In this document: positions 63,809-64,000 of the stretch, piece after piece | How the letters are laid out: the number at the start of each line of letters is the position of its first letter | Position numbering within the stretch: position 1 is the first letter of the stretch | Program-made: the position numbers and the translations under genes | Notes under the pieces: model-generated | What the model saw: the letters and a program-made list of their open reading frames with translations, nothing else | Databases searched by the model: none | What the model was told of the DNA's origin: nothing | DNA from: Diploptera punctata | Lineage: Eukaryota > Arthropoda > Insecta > Blattodea > Blaberidae | NCBI GenBank assembly: GCA_030220185.1 | Contig: JASPKZ010003844.1 | Coordinates: 1,373,001 to 1,437,000, forward strand | DNA: 64,000 bases | Direction: 5' to 3'

Positions 63809-64000
63809 TATCAATACGGCTGTACAAAAATATTAAAATAATATACTGAAACTGATACAGAATCTATGGGTTAATAAAAATAATGTCTTGCGGTTCAGCT
63901 ACGTTCGTGCAACGAAATTGATCTATTGGGACGTTCTCAAACTTCACAATCTGATAACATAAAGATATCTGAACGTTCTACAGATTTATACTGATTGTAG
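63809..64000. other. unassigned window end
   Basis: No recognised feature. Confidence 0.4.

Overview
This window looks like nuclear DNA from a large, repeat-rich insect genome. I infer a cockroach or another blattodean, possibly Periplaneta, from the LINE and SINE families, the intron-bearing host exon and a TTAGG-like tract. It is AT-rich, contains no operons or bacterial-style genes, and almost everything recognisable is a transposable element or its debris. The only convincing host coding sequence is one 200-bp exon (51616-51815, + strand). It encodes TM6-TM7 of a rhodopsin-class neuropeptide GPCR, most like the pyrokinin/CAPA/neuromedin-U receptor group, and has clean splice sites.

Layout. 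1-395: tail of a Penelope-like element (PLE) with a reverse-transcriptase remnant and a hammerhead-like motif. 1.4-8.2 kb: LINE copies, with one family-A LINE at 4611-8050 interrupted by a 2.2-kb family-B LINE and then by a 188-bp PLE terminal unit; a near-perfect foldback with two facing tRNA-like cloverleaves lies at 2515-3076. 8.6-14.3 kb: LINE pieces, tRNA-derived SINEs, a PLE GIY-YIG endonuclease ORF with a downstream hammerhead-like motif, and a family-A LINE reverse transcriptase. 14.7-19.1 kb: a tandem-duplicated LINE segment whose second copy hosts a SINE, then a SINE split by a 1296-bp mariner. 20-28 kb: SINEs, LINE tails, microsatellites and the first of three elements carrying an intron-bearing tRNA-Tyr-like sequence (others at 43.8 and 48.6 kb).

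28.8-35.2 kb: a candidate MITE, a roughly 2.9-kb long-inverted-repeat DNA element holding a broken DDE transposase, and small hairpin MITEs. 35.7-39.1 kb: a repeat with about 143-bp subrepeats and a roughly 1.3-kb degenerate GGTTA (TTAGG-like) tract between two copies of one terminal module. 39-51 kb: more SINEs, PLE and LINE pieces and a MITE. 51.2-53.9 kb: the GPCR exon, with a SINE ending 38 bp upstream of it and a 16-bp-TSD LINE fragment in the following intron. 54.9-64 kb: LINE and SINE debris and a possible LTR fragment split by a LINE with a 12-bp TSD.

The elements probably depend on shared machinery: tRNA-derived SINEs and 5'-truncated LINEs with 9-16-bp target-site duplications point to LINE-mediated retrotransposition. 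All family names rest on motif recognition and comparison of copies within this window; no database search was possible. Repeat edges without a stated TSD or inverted repeat are approximate.
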